Below are positions 4,513 through 6,586 of a stretch of DNA of 6,586 nt, piece after piece. A model generated the notes under the pieces. That model was not told where the DNA came from, ran no database searches, and worked only from the letters and a program-made list of their open reading frames with translations. Within the stretch, counting starts at the first letter, position 1; each line of letters begins with the position of its first letter. This stretch comes from Candidatus Methanophagales archaeon. Its GTDB lineage: Archaea > Halobacteriota > Syntropharchaeia > Alkanophagales > Methanospirareceae. The DNA lies in NCBI GenBank assembly GCA_003601795.1, contig PIXU01000171.1, positions 1 through 6,586 of the forward strand, in the 5' to 3' direction. Both the position numbers and the translations under genes were made by a program.

Positions 4513-5988
4513 ATGGTGGAACGAGTGGGAGATATTGATAGAGAGATCCTGCTTAGATATGTCATTGCAAAGTTAAGAGAAGCACCGAGATTAGCACAAA
4601 ATTATACCAGGATAGATGGCAGCCCCACCAAATACAGAAGAGCTTATTTTAGAATTAAAAAGTACATTGACGATTTTTTGATTGGTAATATCGAGAATAG
4701 ATTTGTGGTTATGCCCGGTCTAAGGGGTGTGGGGAAGACAACCATCCTTTTTCAGATATACGAATATTTAAGGGACGATAAAAAGATAGAGCAGGATAGG
4801 ATTCTTTATCTCTCTACTGATGAACTGAAGGTATATCTGGGAGCCAGGATAACTGAGGTAATTGATGTTTTTATTGATGAAGTACATCAAACCTCTCCTG
4901 TAAATCTGGATAAAGAATTGTTTATCCTGATAGACGAGGCACATTATGATAAAGAATGGTCACAAACAGGTAAGATATTATATGATCAGAGCAAAAAGGT
5001 CTTCTTAGTATTTACCGGTTCTTCTGCATTGAGTTTAGAGATGAGTGTGGATGCTGCACGAAGAACAAAGAAAGAAACTGTTTTTCCGATGAATTTCTCA
5101 GAATATCTCATCTTAAAATATGATCTTTTTCCACCGGGAGGCATGGCTGAAAGTTTGAGAGAATTGATTTTCAGAGGGGACGAAGCATCTATACAACATG
5201 CATCCAGAAACGAGAATGAACTGAGGAAAAAAATGTTGAGAATATCTAAGCCAATTAAAAAAGAGTGGGAGGATTTTCTGTCTTGCAGAGGATTTCCCTT
5301 TGGATTGGGTATAGACCAGATAGACGTGTATGAAAGAATATTCAGCATGATTGACAGGGTGATAGAAAAAGATGTCTTTTCCGCACAATCTTTCAGTACA
5401 AAAACAAGAGAGACTATTTCAAGAGTTCTTACCTTTTTAGCACTGCAAAAACCAGGTGGAACCTCTGATTCAAAGCTTGCAAATAAATTGAAAACATCAC
5501 CGACTTTGATAAGGAGTATATTGGATGTTCTGGAGAAGACACATTTGATTTTTAGCATAAAGCCTTATGGTGGTGCCGGGAAGATCATAAGAAAACCATG
5601 GAAATACTATTTTTTATCTCCTTCAATAAATGCTGCTATAAGGTTCAAACTCGGCACATATGACACAAAGGACCGTGAGATGCTGGGGGTGTTAGCAGAA
5701 AACCTCGTTGCCTCGTACTTTTTCAGGATGAAGGAGACGGTAAATATGCCCCCGGGAATATTTTATGACGCAGAAAAGGAGGGGGTTGATTTCTTACTTC
5801 AAGATGCAACAGGAGAAAATATAATACCCATTGAAGTCGGTCTTGGAAAGAAGGGTAAAAGTCAGATTGGAAAAGCTATTAAAACATACAGATCCAGATA
5901 TGGAATTGTGATATCAAACACAACAGAAAAGATAACGATAAAAGAAGATATAATTTATCTTCCCATAATAACATTTTCATTCGTTTAA
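4513..5988 (+). CDS. AAA-type P-loop ATPase with DUF4143-like C-terminal domain
   Basis: This 491-residue protein belongs to the archaeal/bacterial ATPase family usually annotated 'AAA family ATPase, DUF4143'. Its Walker A is GLRGVGKTT (69-77), Walker B LFILIDEAHYD (136-146, Asp141/Glu142), sensor-1-like FTGSSAL (167-173) and the family's PMNFSEYL (192-199). A winged-helix-like segment (KLANKLKTSPTLIRSILDVL, about 321-340) follows, then the C-terminal domain with GVDFLL (424-429) and IPIEVGLGKK (438-447). That last stretch resembles a PD-(D/E)XK core (Asp426, Glu441), but the expected Lys is Gly443, so nuclease activity is doubtful. Cellular roles of this family are largely unknown; many members behave as lone, lineage-expanded, possibly mobile genes. 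Here it stands alone, with its own promoter flanked by two dyads. ATG 4513 is the first start in frame; the ribosome site (AGGGTTGA) is weak. No signal peptide or membrane helix is seen. The long opposite-strand frame at 4986-5558 is a shadow. Confidence 0.9.
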   Translation: MVERVGDIDREILLRYVIAKLREAPRLAQNYTRIDGSPTKYRRAYFRIKKYIDDFLIGNIENRFVVMPGLRGVGKTTILFQIYEYLRDDKKIEQDRILYLSTDELKVYLGARITEVIDVFIDEVHQTSPVNLDKELFILIDEAHYDKEWSQTGKILYDQSKKVFLVFTGSSALSLEMSVDAARRTKKETVFPMNFSEYLILKYDLFPPGGMAESLRELIFRGDEASIQHASRNENELRKKMLRISKPIKKEWEDFLSCRGFPFGLGIDQIDVYERIFSMIDRVIEKDVFSAQSFSTKTRETISRVLTFLALQKPGGTSDSKLANKLKTSPTLIRSILDVLEKTHLIFSIKPYGGAGKIIRKPWKYYFLSPSINAAIRFKLGTYDTKDREMLGVLAENLVASYFFRMKETVNMPPGIFYDAEKEGVDFLLQDATGENIIPIEVGLGKKGKSQIGKAIKTYRSRYGIVISNTTEKITIKEDIIYLPIITFSFV

Positions 5989-6011
5989 ATATATCCTATA
6001 GCGTAGCGTGT

Positions 6012-6020
6012 CGTTTTTCT
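6012..6020 (+). terminator. Weak T-tract, possible end of the ATPase transcript
   Basis: CGTTTTTCT lies 24 bp after the ATPase stop. Archaeal RNA polymerase can terminate at short T-runs without a hairpin, but five Ts is minimal, so this is tentative. Confidence 0.3.
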
Positions 6021-6050
6021 TCCGCATAACCTGCTCGCTGAGCCCTTGAC

Positions 6051-6069
6051 TTAAATATTAAATTAAATA
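6051..6069 (+). promoter_or_regulatory. AT-rich TATA region before the lipoprotein gene
   Basis: TTAAATATTAAATTAAATA ends about 31 bp before ATG 6100, suitable for a transcript beginning near 6082-6092. A further CTTTTTATAG at 6081-6090 is too close to the start codon to serve. It suggests that the lipoprotein gene has its own promoter rather than depending on the ATPase. Confidence 0.45.
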
Positions 6070-6099
6070 GAAGGAAGTTACTTTTTATAGAATGGGAAA

Positions 6100-6586
6100 A
6101 TGAAACGATTGTTTGCGGCGGTATTCGCTATTGCATCAGTTACAATCACGGTGATACTTCTTTCGGGCTGTGTTACCAGGCAGGCGCAGGATTGGGCGGT
6201 TACTAGCGAAGGGCTGTTGGAATACCCGAAATGTACACCGGTATATCAATTGACGACGCTCGAAACTGCTGACAATTACACGCTTTATAAGGTCACGTTT
6301 ACAAGCAGAGGCACGGAAATATCAGGACTTATGCGAATGCCCGTAACGCCAGATAGAAAACTCGTCCCGGGGGTCGTGCTGCTTCCTGGAGCAACAGTGA
6401 CAAAAGAAGGCGAGCAGAGGCTTGCGAAATATTTGTGTGGTCTCGGGTATGCAAGTATCGCAATAGACCAGCGGAATTTAGGTGTTGTGGATATACAGGG
6501 CGATTTACAGATGTTTTTGAATGGCGAAGAGCCGAGAGAGCACAAGATGGTGCACGATGCTCTTGCTGCTGCCGCGGTCTTACGTG
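6100..6586 (+). CDS. Secreted lipoprotein, alpha/beta-hydrolase (dienelactone hydrolase-like), N-terminal part
   Basis: The first 162 codons are present; the gene continues beyond the window. The N-terminus MKRLFAAVFAIASVTITVIL is a positively charged, hydrophobic signal peptide ending in the lipobox LLSGC with Cys24, so the mature protein is probably lipid-anchored on the outer face of the membrane. From about residue 63 the sequence fits an alpha/beta hydrolase: KVTFTSRGTEISGLMRMPV (strand pair before the core), PGVVLLPGATVTKEGEQRLA (the strand followed by an oxyanion-type loop), YLCGLGYASIAIDQRNLG (the next strand, where many esterases have 'D.RG'), and then LAAAAVLR, the helix before the nucleophile elbow. 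The catalytic Ser would lie beyond the edge, so activity cannot be judged. ATG 6100 is chosen because it starts the signal peptide; the nearby ATG 6092 is followed by a stop after two codons. Substrate unknown. Confidence 0.8.
   Translation, partial: MKRLFAAVFAIASVTITVILLSGCVTRQAQDWAVTSEGLLEYPKCTPVYQLTTLETADNYTLYKVTFTSRGTEISGLMRMPVTPDRKLVPGVVLLPGATVTKEGEQRLAKYLCGLGYASIAIDQRNLGVVDIQGDLQMFLNGEEPREHKMVHDALAAAAVLR

Noticed and set aside
4986..5558. Minus-strand 190-residue open frame inside the ATPase gene
   Set aside because: The plus-strand ATPase has clear Walker motifs across the region; the opposite frame shows no recognisable domain.
1..6586. CRISPR array, transposase, insertion sequence or defence cluster
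   Set aside because: No regularly spaced repeats, transposase motifs or terminal inverted repeats were found by eye.

Overview
The window looks like chromosomal DNA from an archaeon. Three observations support this. It carries the archaeal/eukaryotic ribosomal proteins L39e and L31e followed by translation factor aIF6, in the usual archaeal order. It has a tRNA-Gly gene without an encoded CCA. It has archaeal promoters (AT-rich TATA boxes placed about 25 bp before starts) and Shine-Dalgarno sites of the GGTGAT type. Moderate GC, heavy AGA/AGG use and a deoxyadenosine/SAH deaminase-type amidohydrolase suggest a methanogen-related euryarchaeon, possibly of the ANME-1/Syntrophoarchaeum kind. That lineage is inference only.

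Left block (1-2805, minus strand). Read in the direction of transcription it runs: an unrecognised 270-residue protein (2805-1993), a DadD/MtaD-type adenosine-analogue deaminase (start best placed at 1978, 14 bp after the previous stop), a possible frameshifted small ORF (676-577), and a helix-hairpin-helix DNA-glycosylase-like protein (590 to beyond the window edge). The tight spacing suggests one operon.

Centre (2806-4128). A short divergent promoter region (85 bp) separates that operon from the plus-strand translation operon rpl39e - rpl31e - aIF6. The last two genes overlap by one base. The usual downstream partners (L18Ae/LX, prefoldin alpha, FtsY) are absent here. Instead aIF6 runs tail-to-tail into a minus-strand tRNA-Gly(TCC), and its last codons overlap the 3' end of the tRNA by 19 bp.

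Right block (4129-6586). A 384-bp AT-rich gap holds a tRNA promoter, a heptad tandem repeat, an abandoned-looking translation start on the minus strand, and a striking control region. In that region two copies of the dyad TTATAC-N8-GTATAA sit on either side of a TATA box, just before a 491-residue AAA-type ATPase with a DUF4143-like C-terminus. The ATPase is therefore probably under tight repression, perhaps autoregulation. After a 111-bp spacer comes the start of a secreted lipoprotein of the alpha/beta-hydrolase type, cut by the window end.

No CRISPR array, transposase or insertion sequence was seen. The most notable signals are the twin operators, the aIF6/tRNA overlap, the broken small ORF in the left operon, and the unrecognised 270-residue protein with a degenerate nuclease-like motif.
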